Part shown: piece after piece, positions 53,197 to 62,565 of the stretch
Layout of the letters: each line of letters begins with the position of its first letter
Numbering within the stretch: position 1 is the first letter of the stretch
From: Sulfurimonas indica
GTDB taxonomy: Bacteria > Campylobacterota > Campylobacteria > Campylobacterales > Sulfurimonadaceae
Reading direction: 5' to 3'
Assembly (NCBI RefSeq): GCF_009192995.1
Contig: NZ_SDID01000003.1
Coordinates: 19,381-83,380 of the forward strand
DNA length: 64,000 bases
Made by a program: the position numbers and the translations under genes
The notes under the pieces: generated by a model
Seen by the model: only the letters and a program-made list of their open reading frames with translations
Told to the model about the DNA's origin: nothing
Database searches by the model: none

Positions 53197-54399
53197 TCAG
53201 ACACCATCTACTCGTAGAACTTTTGTATTGCCAACCATTAATTCAACCGTCATAAATATTCGTTTAAATACAGACTCCTGACGATACTCCAAGTTGTGTT
53301 TTTTACAGATATCTTTTACTATCGGTTGCATTTTTTGATAAAAAGAGTGTGGCATATTTGGAAAGAGGTGATGCTCTACCTGATAGTTTAAAAAGCCATG
53401 TAAAAAGTCGATAAAATCACTGCCTGTATTATAGTTTACACTTCCCATAATCTGTCGAAGATAGTACTCACCTTGAGATTTGTGAGGTGTTGAGAACTGA
53501 TAGATATCTTCTGCTGAGTGGTTTGGAACGATAACCAAAAATGAGTGAAGATTTGCGAAAAATTCACCAAGCAGTAAAAATCCAAGGGCAGTTCCTACAG
53601 CGCTCCAGCCCCATGGCAAGAAAAGTAATGGAAGAAAAACAAATTGAAAAAGTCCATATGGAAGTAGGTACTCTTTCCATAACTCTTGCCCTCTTTTTGT
53701 AAATGGAGAGAAGTCATAACGTTGTGTTCTTGGGTCGTTCATTGTTTTATTGTCTTTATTTTCTAAGATTCTTTGTGTATTTGGAGCATAATAAGCAAGT
53801 TTCCAGATACCTGCAAAGATATATACAACTGCATATTTCATCCACATAGGAATTTTTGCATTATGAAGCCACTCAAGATTTTTTTCAACATTGTCAGGAT
53901 CATCAAGTTCACCAAGATGGTAATGGTGCATAATGTTATGTTCATATACCCATGCATCCGGTTTTATCCAATCAAGCCAGTCGATGTAGCGTCTCCAACC
54001 TTTTGCATAACCTGCTTTTGTATATCTGTACGGAATATTTGGTACTTTATCGTAAGCACCATGAAGAATTGGGTGTGTTACATTTGCCCAGCGAGCGACA
54101 TTTCCTACGCCGATAAGGAAGGCTCCAAGTATTCCAAAAAGCCAAAAGTCCAAAGTAGACATTCCTGAATTGTAAGTGCTCATTATTGTAACAGCTGCTA
54201 TAAGAACAAAACCACTGATAGTAGCAAATCGTCCCCACTTTTCAAGTTTTAAAAGGTGCTCAAAATCCTCTTTTCCTACTTCTATTGTCTGTTTTATCTT
54301 ATCGATATCGCGTTGTAATTGCTCTTTATCAACCTCTTCATACGGTGTGTATTGTACATCTTTTTTATTGAGTGTTTCATAGCTGGTGAGTTTTGACAA
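53197..54399 (-). CDS. Membrane fatty acid desaturase
   Basis: A 400-residue desaturase with the three histidine boxes of the family: HPILHG near 110, HNIMHHYH near 155 and VEHHLFP near 347. Four hydrophobic helices lie between. It introduces a double bond into an acyl chain and likely helps membrane fluidity in the cold. The start is TTG 54399 with a GGAGT ribosome site. It has a clear 3' neighbour only at a distance (101 nt). Confidence 0.87.
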   Translation of the reverse strand: MSKLTSYETLNKKDVQYTPYEEVDKEQLQRDIDKIKQTIEVGKEDFEHLLKLEKWGRFATISGFVLIAAVTIMSTYNSGMSTLDFWLFGILGAFLIGVGNVARWANVTHPILHGAYDKVPNIPYRYTKAGYAKGWRRYIDWLDWIKPDAWVYEHNIMHHYHLGELDDPDNVEKNLEWLHNAKIPMWMKYAVVYIFAGIWKLAYYAPNTQRILENKDNKTMNDPRTQRYDFSPFTKRGQELWKEYLLPYGLFQFVFLPLLFLPWGWSAVGTALGFLLLGEFFANLHSFLVIVPNHSAEDIYQFSTPHKSQGEYYLRQIMGSVNYNTGSDFIDFLHGFLNYQVEHHLFPNMPHSFYQKMQPIVKDICKKHNLEYRQESVFKRIFMTVELMVGNTKVLRVDGV

Positions 54400-54511
54400 A
54401 TTTTACTCCAGTTTCATATTTTTCGCAATTATAGATAAATTATATTTAAGTTATGTATAAATAAAGGATATAGCTCAGAACTCTTTTATCTAATGTAAAT
54501 ATCATTTTGGA

Positions 54512-54517
54512 TAGAAT
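54512..54517 (+). promoter_or_regulatory. -10 box for ilvE
   Basis: TAGAAT in TTTTGGATAGAATAGC, 29 nt before the ilvE ATG; CTGGAG serves as ribosome site. Confidence 0.45.
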
Positions 54518-54546
54518 AGCAACAATTATAATAACTGGAGATTTTA

Positions 54547-55467
54547 ATGGACGCAGCCAAATATATTTGGATGAATGGAGAGTTTGTAGCTTGGGATGAT
54601 GCAAAAGTACATGTACTCTCACACACACTGCACTACGGAAATGGTGTAATTGAAGGAACAAAAGCTTATAAAACTGAGAAAGGGTATGCGATTTTTCGTT
54701 TGAATGACCATACAAAACGATTAAAAGAGTCAGCGAAAATGACACTTATTGATATTCCTTACAGTGTCGAAGAGATGAATCAGGCACAAATCGATCTGAT
54801 CAAAAAAAATGAATTCACAGGAGACAATGTTTATATCCGTCCTTTTGCATTTTTAGGTTATGGTGTAATGGGTGTTTATCATAAGGATGCACCGGTTGAG
54901 ACTGTTATGGCTGCATGGGAGTGGGGTGCATACCTTGGTGAAGAGGGAATGCGTAAAGGAATCCGTCTTAAAATTGCTTCGATGACAAGACCTGCAAACA
55001 CTTCAAATATGGGTAAAGCAAAAGCAACGGCGAACTACCTGAACTCACAAATGGCAAAATTTGAAGCGATTGACTGCGGTTATGATGAAGCACTTTTACT
55101 TGATGATCAAGGTTACATTGCTGAAGCAAGTGGTGCATGTTTTTTCATGGTAAAAGATGGAGAGCTCATCACACCTCCAAATGACAACTCACTCGCTTCA
55201 ATTACACAAAAAATGGTAATTGAGATGGCTGAAGATATGGGCATCAAAGTAATTCGTCGTCGTATTACCCGTGAAGAGGTTTATGTTGCTGATGAAGCAT
55301 TTTTAACAGGAACTGCTGCAGAGATTACGCCTATTGCTGTTGTTGATGCAAGAGAGATAGGAACTGGTTCTCGTGGAGAACTGACAGAGAAAATCCAAAG
55401 TGGATACTTTGATATTGTGTTCGGTAGAAATCCAAAGTATGAGCACTACCTCACGTACATAGATTAA
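54547..55467 (+). CDS. ilvE: Branched-chain amino acid aminotransferase
   Basis: Fold-type IV PLP enzyme (306 aa) for the last step in valine, leucine and isoleucine synthesis. HTLHYGNGVIEGTKAY near residue 25 and NMGKAKATANYL near 156, with the PLP lysine, and EASGACFFMVKDG near 195 are family features. It starts a likely operon with the SPFH gene. Confidence 0.94.
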   Translation: MDAAKYIWMNGEFVAWDDAKVHVLSHTLHYGNGVIEGTKAYKTEKGYAIFRLNDHTKRLKESAKMTLIDIPYSVEEMNQAQIDLIKKNEFTGDNVYIRPFAFLGYGVMGVYHKDAPVETVMAAWEWGAYLGEEGMRKGIRLKIASMTRPANTSNMGKAKATANYLNSQMAKFEAIDCGYDEALLLDDQGYIAEASGACFFMVKDGELITPPNDNSLASITQKMVIEMAEDMGIKVIRRRITREEVYVADEAFLTGTAAEITPIAVVDAREIGTGSRGELTEKIQSGYFDIVFGRNPKYEHYLTYID

Positions 55468-55500
55468 TAAAAGGGAAATAATTTGAAAGAGAATATACTA

Positions 55501-56592
55501 ATGGCTTCAGATATGAATGACTATTTTAACAAGAAAAAGAGTCAGGGAGGTGGTTTTAAACAAAACTCTTCTGGCGGGAACAGTGGAGGACCGAGTGGTC
55601 CACAGATGCCAAATATGAACTTTAACATGGGTGGAAAAAAAGCTGCATTTATTTACTTTATAGTGGCTATTGTAGTTGTTTTAGTTCTTGCGAAACCTTT
55701 TACGATTATTGAAGAGGGACAGCGTGGTATTTTAAGTACAAATGGTAAATACCAAGACCAAGCACTTCTTCCAGGATTGCACTTTATTATTCCGGTCATT
55801 CAAAAGGTCTATATTGTAGATACAAAAGTTCGTATCATCAATTATGCTTCTCGTATTGATTCCATTTCAACACGAGGTGATGGAATTATTACGAAACCGG
55901 CAGTTACTGTTTTAGATAAACGTGGACTTCCAGTATCTATTGAGCTGACTGTTCAGTATAGACTAAATGCTCAATTTGCAGCGCAAACTATCTCTAACTG
56001 GGGATTTAGCTGGGAAGATAAGATTATCAACCCTGTTGTTCGTGATGTAGTTCGTAATGTAATTGGTAAGTATGAAGCAGAGTCGCTTCCGCAAGAGCGT
56101 AATGTAATCGCTGCTGAGATTGAAGTGGGAATCAGAAAGAGCGTAGAGTCTCTTAAAAACTCTCCTGCAATACTGCAATCTGTACAACTTCGTGAAATTT
56201 TACTTCCTCCAAAAGTAAAAGAACAAATTGAACGTGTTCAACTTGCAAAGCAAGAGGTTCAACGTGCAGAGCAAGAAGTACAGCGTGCAAAACAAGAGGC
56301 ACTCAAACGTGCTGCAGAAGCTCGCGGTGTTGCTGAAAAAGCAAGAATTGAAGCTCAAGGTAAAGCAGATGCCATTACAATTGAAGCAAAAGCAAAGGCA
56401 GCAGCAAATATTGCCATCGCAAAATCTTTAACATCGAAACTTCTACAATTAGAGCAGATGAAAGTGCAAAGCAAGTTCAATGATGCTCTGCGTGAGAACA
56501 AAGATACGAAAATCTTTTTAACACCTGGTGGTTCTACACCAAACATCTGGGTAGATATGAAAGATGCTAAGAAAAGAACAACGGCACGATAA
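55501..56592 (+). CDS. SPFH/prohibitin-family membrane protein
   Basis: A 363-residue protein with a glycine-rich N-terminus (GGGFKQNSSGG), one membrane helix (about 50-70), an SPFH domain (about 75-260) and a long coiled coil rich in Gln, Glu and Arg. It resembles HflK/HflC or prohibitin and probably forms a membrane ring that affects FtsH or lipid domains. The start is ambiguous: TTG 55483 has the better ribosome site, ATG 55501 looks more like relatives. Confidence 0.82.
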   Translation: MASDMNDYFNKKKSQGGGFKQNSSGGNSGGPSGPQMPNMNFNMGGKKAAFIYFIVAIVVVLVLAKPFTIIEEGQRGILSTNGKYQDQALLPGLHFIIPVIQKVYIVDTKVRIINYASRIDSISTRGDGIITKPAVTVLDKRGLPVSIELTVQYRLNAQFAAQTISNWGFSWEDKIINPVVRDVVRNVIGKYEAESLPQERNVIAAEIEVGIRKSVESLKNSPAILQSVQLREILLPPKVKEQIERVQLAKQEVQRAEQEVQRAKQEALKRAAEARGVAEKARIEAQGKADAITIEAKAKAAANIAIAKSLTSKLLQLEQMKVQSKFNDALRENKDTKIFLTPGGSTPNIWVDMKDAKKRTTAR

Positions 56593-56594
56593 TT

Positions 56595-57275
56595 ATGGAA
56601 GAGATCCTCAATAGAGTAGATTGGCAGAAGCAGGAACTTTTGCCGGTCATCGTTCAAGATGCACTAACAAATGAAGTGCTGATGATGGCATATATGAATC
56701 GTGAAGCACTTGAACTCTCACTCAAAACAAAAACAGCACACTACTTCTCACGTTCAAAACAGCGTATCTGGAAAAAGGGTGAGAGCAGTGGACATACACA
56801 AGAGATACAATCTTTCAATATTGACTGTGATAATGATACACTCCTTATCAAAGTAAAACAAAACGGTGTGGCCTGTCATACAGGCCGCAAGTCATGTTTC
56901 TTTACAGAGCTTGAGAGTGGTAAGCTAGAGAGTGATGTTGAGATAAATACAGAAGCTGCTTATGGTGTCATCGATACACTCTACCATACGATCCAAGAGA
57001 GAAAAAATGCAGATCCTTCAACTTCATGGACAGCCAAACTACTCTCAAAAGGTGAAAATACAATCCTAAAAAAAGTTGTCGAAGAGGCAGGAGAGTACTG
57101 TTTTGCACATAAAGACAATGATGAAGAGGAGATGGTATATGAAGCAGCGGACCTTACGTACCATATGTTAGTTGCCCTTGCTTCAAAAAACATCTCACCT
57201 GACAGAATAAAGCAAGAACTTGCTCGCCGTTTTGGTATGAGTGGAATCGCTGAGAAAAATTCGAGAAAAGATTAA
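56595..57275 (+). CDS. hisI: Bifunctional HisI-HisE, histidine biosynthesis
   Basis: A 226-residue fusion. The N-terminal half is phosphoribosyl-AMP cyclohydrolase (MMAYMNREALELSL near 27, SRSKQRIWKKGESSGHTQ near 52, then CDNDTLL and the ACHTGRKSCF metal site). The C-terminal half from about 125 is phosphoribosyl-ATP pyrophosphatase (KKVVEEAGEYCFA near 158). It starts 2 nt after the SPFH gene; the two DUF2393 genes follow at once. Confidence 0.94.
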   Translation: MEEILNRVDWQKQELLPVIVQDALTNEVLMMAYMNREALELSLKTKTAHYFSRSKQRIWKKGESSGHTQEIQSFNIDCDNDTLLIKVKQNGVACHTGRKSCFFTELESGKLESDVEINTEAAYGVIDTLYHTIQERKNADPSTSWTAKLLSKGENTILKKVVEEAGEYCFAHKDNDEEEMVYEAADLTYHMLVALASKNISPDRIKQELARRFGMSGIAEKNSRKD

Positions 57276-57278
57276 GAG

Positions 57279-57791
57279 ATGAAAATAAAGGTGCAAAGCT
57301 TTATAGATGGACTTATAACATATGACTATATTCTTTTTGGCTCTGTACTGACACTTTTTGTACTTTTTATCGTTTTAGCAATTTTACTCAGACGCAAGTT
57401 GATGCTTGCCATCTTTTTGGTACTTCTTGCATTTGTAACGTTTTTACTCGGTCCTACGCTAGGCTATATAGGTCTGCATAAGTTCCTTTTTAAGAATCAT
57501 ACAGAGCTTATAGAGCAGAAAAAGTTGAACTTTTCTCAGGCGGTTGTAGTCAAAGGGCGACTTGTCAATGACTCCAACTTTGATTTTAAATCATGTAAAA
57601 TTACGGCAAGTGCTTACAAAGTTACACCAAATAAATATAAGAATTATATATACAAGCTAAAGCCTTTTAAAAAGATGTCGATAGTTGAGAAAGATATCAA
57701 AAAAGGTGAGACAAGAGAGTTTAAGATAATTGTCGAGCCTTTTACCTATAAACGAGATTATAATATCTCATTGGGAGCGAATTGTAAATGA
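57279..57791 (+). CDS. DUF2393-type membrane protein, first copy
   Basis: A 170-residue protein with two helices (about 16-35 and 43-62) followed by a periplasmic beta-type domain. It looks like the DUF2393 family, largely restricted to Campylobacterota and often beside hisIE. Function unknown. Overlaps the second copy by 4 nt. Confidence 0.75.
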   Translation: MKIKVQSFIDGLITYDYILFGSVLTLFVLFIVLAILLRRKLMLAIFLVLLAFVTFLLGPTLGYIGLHKFLFKNHTELIEQKKLNFSQAVVVKGRLVNDSNFDFKSCKITASAYKVTPNKYKNYIYKLKPFKKMSIVEKDIKKGETREFKIIVEPFTYKRDYNISLGANCK

Positions 57792-58333
57792 CACTACTAA
57801 ATATTTGGCACTATGTTGTCCTTGGAGTTATTTTCTTTATATTTGTAAGTGGTGTTATCGCATCACTCAAGCAGAACGATGCAAAGATGAAATACTCTAT
57901 GCTCTTCTCTATAACGCTCATTACGATATTTTTGGCTGTTTTTTCTGTTTTTGTGGTAGATAAATATACTAAAAAAGTAGAACTGTATAAACTTAAAAAC
58001 AAACGAATCTTGGGGATTGGCAAAATCATTTATACAGGTGTTGTTAAAAATGTCGGAAATTATCCGATAGGAAAAGTCACATTTGATATCAAACTTGTCA
58101 ATAAAGGGCATGCTACAGGTAATGTCAAAGGCGGAAATTTTTATAAACCAAGCGGGTTTATCAGTTTTTTCTCTGGCGGATTTAACAGAAATAGCAAACC
58201 GCAAACAATTGAAAAAGAGTTTATTGTTGCCAAGAACCTGAAACCTGGGCAGTCAAAACATTTTCGGGTATATTTTGACTATCCGCCATACTTTAGTTCA
58301 ACCGCCCACTTTGCAAAAGTGTGGGGACACTAG
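57788..58333 (+). CDS. DUF2393-type membrane protein, second copy
   Basis: A 181-residue paralogue of the preceding protein with two N-terminal helices (about 8-27 and 38-58), then a domain with KNVGNYPIGKVTFDIKLVN, reminiscent of FxLYD-type beta domains. The two products probably work as a pair in the membrane. The end overlaps the convergent radical SAM gene by 4 nt. Confidence 0.75.
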   Translation: MTLLNIWHYVVLGVIFFIFVSGVIASLKQNDAKMKYSMLFSITLITIFLAVFSVFVVDKYTKKVELYKLKNKRILGIGKIIYTGVVKNVGNYPIGKVTFDIKLVNKGHATGNVKGGNFYKPSGFISFFSGGFNRNSKPQTIEKEFIVAKNLKPGQSKHFRVYFDYPPYFSSTAHFAKVWGH

Positions 58334-59289
58334 TACTTCAGTCCCACTTTTTTCAAAGCCTTGTTGATATGCTTTATCTGCTCATTTTTATCTCTACACC
58401 ACTGTGGTGCTAAGAGAGAGTCATCATTAATGCCTGCTGTTACTCTCTGGACGGTTACATTTTCTGGTTTCATAAGTATTGATTTTACAAGAGTGTCGAG
58501 ATAAAGCTCTTCACTGATAGGTTTAAACTCTCCACGACTGTATTCGTTTGCCAGTGCTGTTCGTTTTACAACATAGAGCGGATGGTATTTTACAGAGTCT
58601 ATACCCCACTGATATGCTTGTTTGGAGGTCTCCAGCATCATCTCCTGTGTTTCACCCGGAAGACCAAAGATAAGATGCCCACAGACATTCAGTCCTGCTT
58701 CTTTTGATTTTAATATCCACTCTTTTACATTGGCACTGTCATGGCCTCGATTGATTTTATCAAGTGTTGCATCATACACAGATTGAATTCCAAACTCGAT
58801 CCATATCTCTTTTGTCTTTGCCAATTCGCTGAGATATGCAAGTGTTTCATTTGTGATGGAGTCACTACGTGTTCCAATGCTAAGACCTACAACATCATCA
58901 AATGAGAGTGCTTTTTCATAAAGCGCTTTGAGAGTTTCAAAGGGAGCATAGGTGTTTGTAAATGATTGAAAATAGACAAGAAACTTCTGTGCCCCATACT
59001 CGTTTCTTTGACGTTTTGAGATGGCAGAGAACTGCTGTTCTAACTGCAAAAGCTGTTTTTCAAGAAATGGATTTTCATTGGAGTCAAGATTAAGGTGGAA
59101 GCCTTTTAACTCCTGGACTTCATCCCGTGAGGCTGAAAACGAGTCATTCTCACAAAATGTACATCCGCCTTTAGCTACCGTTCCATCGATATTTGGACAG
59201 GTAAAGCCTGAGATATTGATGCCGACCTTGTAAACTTTAGCACCAAACTTCTCACGCAGGTAGCTACCATAGGTATATATTTGCTTCAT
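58330..59289 (-). CDS. Radical SAM protein, TIGR01212/YhcC type
   Basis: A 319-residue radical SAM protein with the cluster cysteines in CPNIDGTVAKGGCTFC near residues 31-46, a long-spaced form typical of this family. GLSIGTRSDSI and HLIFGLPGE near 208 support the fold. The substrate is unknown. The start is next to the purF stop (one-base overlap), so it is translated with purF. Confidence 0.87.
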   Translation of the reverse strand: MKQIYTYGSYLREKFGAKVYKVGINISGFTCPNIDGTVAKGGCTFCENDSFSASRDEVQELKGFHLNLDSNENPFLEKQLLQLEQQFSAISKRQRNEYGAQKFLVYFQSFTNTYAPFETLKALYEKALSFDDVVGLSIGTRSDSITNETLAYLSELAKTKEIWIEFGIQSVYDATLDKINRGHDSANVKEWILKSKEAGLNVCGHLIFGLPGETQEMMLETSKQAYQWGIDSVKYHPLYVVKRTALANEYSRGEFKPISEELYLDTLVKSILMKPENVTVQRVTAGINDDSLLAPQWCRDKNEQIKHINKALKKVGLKY

Positions 59290-60644
59290 TAAACTATATA
59301 TTTACCTGTGAAACAAGCAGTACAGTAGCTCTCATCTGTTGCATTGACACTTCTTAAAAGTGAAGCTTCATCAAGGTATGCAAGAGAGTCCGCTTCAATA
59401 AATTCACATATCTCTTTTGTACTCATATTGGATGCAATGAGTTTGTCTTTGTCTGGTGTATCGACTCCATAGTAACATGGGTCAGTTGTCGGAGGCGAAG
59501 AGATTCTCATATGCACTTCAGAAGCACCAGCCTCTTTTAACATTCGAATGATTCTTTTTGAAGTTGTACCGCGAACGATAGAGTCATCGACTACGATAAC
59601 ACGTTTGCCTTTGATGATATCTGTCATTGGAGAGAGCTTCATTTTGACCTTCAGATCACGCATCTCTTGTGTTGGTTCAATGAATGTACGACCGATATAG
59701 TGGTTTCTCATAATTCCCATCTCATAAGGGATACCACTCTCTTGAGCATAACCAATAGCAGCTGGAACACCGCCATCTGGTACAGGAATAACAAGATCTG
59801 CCTCTACAGGTTCAATACGTGCTAACTCTTTACCCATATTTTTACGTGTTTCATAAACAGACTGTCCAAATACAGATGAGTCTGGGCGTGCAAAGTAGAC
59901 GTACTCAAAGATACAGTGTTTTGGAGTTGCTTCAAACACCTTAATACTTTGTGGTGCTTTTCCCTCTTCAAACACGATCAGCTCACCCGGTTCTACATCA
60001 CGAATGAAAGTAGCTCCGACAAGGTCAAATGCACATGTCTCTGATGCAACGATATATCCACCGTTTGGAAGGCGTCCAAGACTAAGTGGTCTAAAACCGT
60101 GTCTATCACGCATAGCAAACATCTTTGTACGACTCAAAAATACAAGTGAAAATGCACCTTCAATTCTCTCTACTGCATCGATGATTCTGTCAAGCAGTTT
60201 GTCTTTTGTACTCTTTGCAATAAGGTGGATAAGATTTTCTGTATCCATAAAGGTTTGAAAAATTGCACCTTTTTCAATCAGTCCGTTACGAACTTCTTCT
60301 GCATTTGTAAGGTTTCCATTGTGAACGATAGCCATCTCACCAAGGTCATAACGAGCAAATACAGGTTGTGCATCCAGAATCGAATCATCACCAGCTGTTG
60401 AGTATCTTGTATGTCCGACTGCCGCAGAGCCTTGTAGTGTTTTGAGGTTCTCTTCATTAAAGACTTTCATAACCAGACCACGGTCTTTTATCGTATGAAC
60501 TTTATGTCCGTCAGCTGAAGAGATTCCAGCAGCCTCTTGACCACGGTGTTGGAGTGCATGTAGAGAGAAGTAAGCAAGCTTAGAAGCCTCTTCATGTCCA
60601 AAAATTCCTACAACTGCACATTTTTCATTCATATTTTCGCGCAA
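59289..60644 (-). CDS. purF: Amidophosphoribosyltransferase
   Basis: First enzyme of purine synthesis (451 aa). The N-terminal nucleophile cysteine is in KCAVVGIFGH, near residue 9, so a short propeptide would be removed. The PRPP loop VIVVDDSIVRGTTS near 350 is intact. The start is taken as TTG 60644, which has AAGGAT 6 nt upstream; ATG 60632 would shorten it by four residues but has no ribosome site. Confidence 0.94.
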   Translation of the reverse strand: MRENMNEKCAVVGIFGHEEASKLAYFSLHALQHRGQEAAGISSADGHKVHTIKDRGLVMKVFNEENLKTLQGSAAVGHTRYSTAGDDSILDAQPVFARYDLGEMAIVHNGNLTNAEEVRNGLIEKGAIFQTFMDTENLIHLIAKSTKDKLLDRIIDAVERIEGAFSLVFLSRTKMFAMRDRHGFRPLSLGRLPNGGYIVASETCAFDLVGATFIRDVEPGELIVFEEGKAPQSIKVFEATPKHCIFEYVYFARPDSSVFGQSVYETRKNMGKELARIEPVEADLVIPVPDGGVPAAIGYAQESGIPYEMGIMRNHYIGRTFIEPTQEMRDLKVKMKLSPMTDIIKGKRVIVVDDSIVRGTTSKRIIRMLKEAGASEVHMRISSPPTTDPCYYGVDTPDKDKLIASNMSTKEICEFIEADSLAYLDEASLLRSVNATDESYCTACFTGKYIV

Positions 60645-60681
60645 ATCTTATCCTTAGCAATAGTTCTAAAATATTAGTGCA

Positions 60682-60687
60682 ATTATA
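60682..60687 (-). promoter_or_regulatory. -10 box for purF
   Basis: On the minus strand TATAAT in TTGAGTATAATTGC, 37 nt upstream of the TTG start. Confidence 0.55.
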
Positions 60688-60766
60688 CTCAAAATATCTA
60701 TAAATAATCTCAAAGCTATCTTAATTAGAGAAGATAATTAATTTTACATTGTGGAACTTTTTTTGC

Positions 60767-60772
60767 TATACT
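60767..60772 (+). promoter_or_regulatory. -10 box for the DnaJ-domain gene
   Basis: TATACT in TTTTTGCTATACTTG, 31 nt before the ATG at 60804; AGAAGG acts as ribosome site. Confidence 0.5.
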
Positions 60773-60803
60773 TGTTTAAAATAATGTGTAGAAGGCTGTC
60801 TGT

Positions 60804-61610
60804 ATGGATATTGTTTTACGTAACAATCTTATTCTGATTACGACTGGATTTGATACACTAAATACTGAGTGGATGCGTGAGTTTTTAAATCAGCATACAC
60901 GTGGAATGCTTTTCTTACCAAAGGCTGTACTTGTTTTTAGAAATGAAACACTCAAAGAGGTTCGAGAGAACTTTATTCGAAAATTGAGTGAGTACCATGC
61001 ACAGACACATGACTTTAATCATGAGTTTTTCTTACGCTCTATGCTCAAATTTGGTACACAGCCCATTAAGATAGAACTCAGCAAACTTGAAGAGCCCGAA
61101 GTCGTAAAAGTACACCTTTATGCGTATGATAAAAATACGGTGCTTATCTCCCTTGACTCTCCAAACTCATGGGTAACGAACTATCTGCGTTCACAGCTAG
61201 AAGTCTATGTAGAGCGTGGTACAGATATCTCTTTGGTTGTTGATGTGAGTGATTACAAGGCTAAGGCACGACTTGAAAAAGCACTGAACAAGCGTCACAT
61301 CCTACACTATCAGATTCAATATACGTACGACAATCATTTTATGTCAAAACTCTACTCTGATTTTGCCAACTTCTCATTTGGAGATCTGTCCAAAGCGGAT
61401 GAGTTAGATGAGAAAAAAGAGTTTTACACTATCTTGGAGTGTCCTATCGGAGCGAGTCAGGATGCACTTAAAAAGAGTTATAAAAAACTTACAAAAGTCT
61501 ATCATCCAGATAAAATCATTCATGAAGCTCCACATATGGTAGAACACTATACACAAAAATTTCAACTACTTCAAGAGGCTTATCAGGCACTGCGCGTGAT
61601 TAACGGGTAA
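60804..61610 (+). CDS. DnaJ-domain protein
   Basis: A 268-residue protein whose last 65 residues form a J domain: YTILECPIGASQDALKKSYKKL, then YHPDK with the HPD motif that activates DnaK. The first 200 residues are specific to this protein and show no zinc-finger or Gly/Phe region. It is likely a DnaK helper with a dedicated client. Convergent with the DUF234-like gene, overlapping by 28 nt. Confidence 0.8.
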   Translation: MDIVLRNNLILITTGFDTLNTEWMREFLNQHTRGMLFLPKAVLVFRNETLKEVRENFIRKLSEYHAQTHDFNHEFFLRSMLKFGTQPIKIELSKLEEPEVVKVHLYAYDKNTVLISLDSPNSWVTNYLRSQLEVYVERGTDISLVVDVSDYKAKARLEKALNKRHILHYQIQYTYDNHFMSKLYSDFANFSFGDLSKADELDEKKEFYTILECPIGASQDALKKSYKKLTKVYHPDKIIHEAPHMVEHYTQKFQLLQEAYQALRVING

Positions 61611-62530
61611 GGTTTTTTCTGCGGTTTTGTTTTGACAAGTGCTTCAAAATCATCACTGCTGTAGAGTGCCAAAGAGGCTCCTTGCATCTGTAAAAGTTCT
61701 TTTGAAAATCCTCGTTTTGAAAAAAAGACTATCTGGTTTGGTTCAATACCCAGTTTTTGACACTTATCATTGATCTTATGCAGCTCTTTTTTGTTCACTT
61801 TATGATTTGTCCATTTACACTCGCCAACATAGATACGACCATTTTGCGTGATGGTTAAGATGTCTATCTCAAGATTTGCATCCCAATAACTTCCAGAACT
61901 TACAATATGAGCATCACGCAGGTTGTAGTTTAAGAGTACTTCTGAGAGCTCTTCATAGACTAAACTTGTGTAACTATTATGACGTAGCTCAAAATCTTTT
62001 AAAAAGGCATCATATTTTCCTGCTTCTATCTCTTTGATATGAGGAACAACGAAGTAAAACCAGAAACGGATAAACGGATGTGTAAAGAGTACTTTATGTG
62101 AGATACGATGCCGTGCCTCTCCGCGTTTGAGTTTTGTACGAGGGTACTTGTCACGGGGATGTTCCTCACGTGAGTACTCGAGTTGAATCAGCCCTTTCTC
62201 TTGTAGGTAGTTGAGTGCTACACCACCATTTTTATTATTTAGACCGGCTTTGTTAAAAGCAGAAAAGATACGTCTGTCCCCTGTTGCAAGAGCTTTGAGA
62301 AGTTTTCTGTTGATAGCATCATTGAGTGTAAGAGAGCGCATCTTTTCATCGATGATGTCAAAGTTGTCAAGTATGAGTGTTTGGATGAGCTCTGAGATGG
62401 GTTTTGTAGTGTCTATATCCCAATCAACTCCGCCAAAGACAGCAAAGTAAGCAATTTGCGTCTCCATATCATCAGGATAATTTTGAAAGTAAAAAGAGCG
62501 AAACTGCTCTAAAAGTTTCATATTTGTCAT
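61583..62530 (-). CDS. DUF234-like protein with PD-(D/E)XK nuclease-type core
   Basis: A 315-residue protein. Residues 60-135 read as winged-helix DNA-binding sequence (KALATGDRRIFSAFNKAGLN). The C-terminal part has EIDILTITQNGRIYVGECKW, the E-D-x-E-x-K pattern of restriction-type nucleases and of DUF234. In most relatives DUF234 follows an AAA ATPase domain that is absent here. The start is ATG 62530 with a -10-like box 7 nt upstream, suggesting leaderless translation; ATG 62521 is possible. Confidence 0.75.
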   Translation of the reverse strand: MTNMKLLEQFRSFYFQNYPDDMETQIAYFAVFGGVDWDIDTTKPISELIQTLILDNFDIIDEKMRSLTLNDAINRKLLKALATGDRRIFSAFNKAGLNNKNGGVALNYLQEKGLIQLEYSREEHPRDKYPRTKLKRGEARHRISHKVLFTHPFIRFWFYFVVPHIKEIEAGKYDAFLKDFELRHNSYTSLVYEELSEVLLNYNLRDAHIVSSGSYWDANLEIDILTITQNGRIYVGECKWTNHKVNKKELHKINDKCQKLGIEPNQIVFFSKRGFSKELLQMQGASLALYSSDDFEALVKTKPQKKPYPLITRSA

Positions 62531-62537
62531 AAGAGGT

Positions 62538-62543
62538 ATTGTA
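62538..62543 (-). promoter_or_regulatory. -10-like box (TACAAT), predicted leaderless start
   Basis: On the minus strand TACAAT is followed by 7 nt and then the ATG of the DUF234-like gene; no Shine-Dalgarno sequence can fit. Confidence 0.4.
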
Positions 62544-62565
62544 GCATAGTTTTTGTTAGATACCC

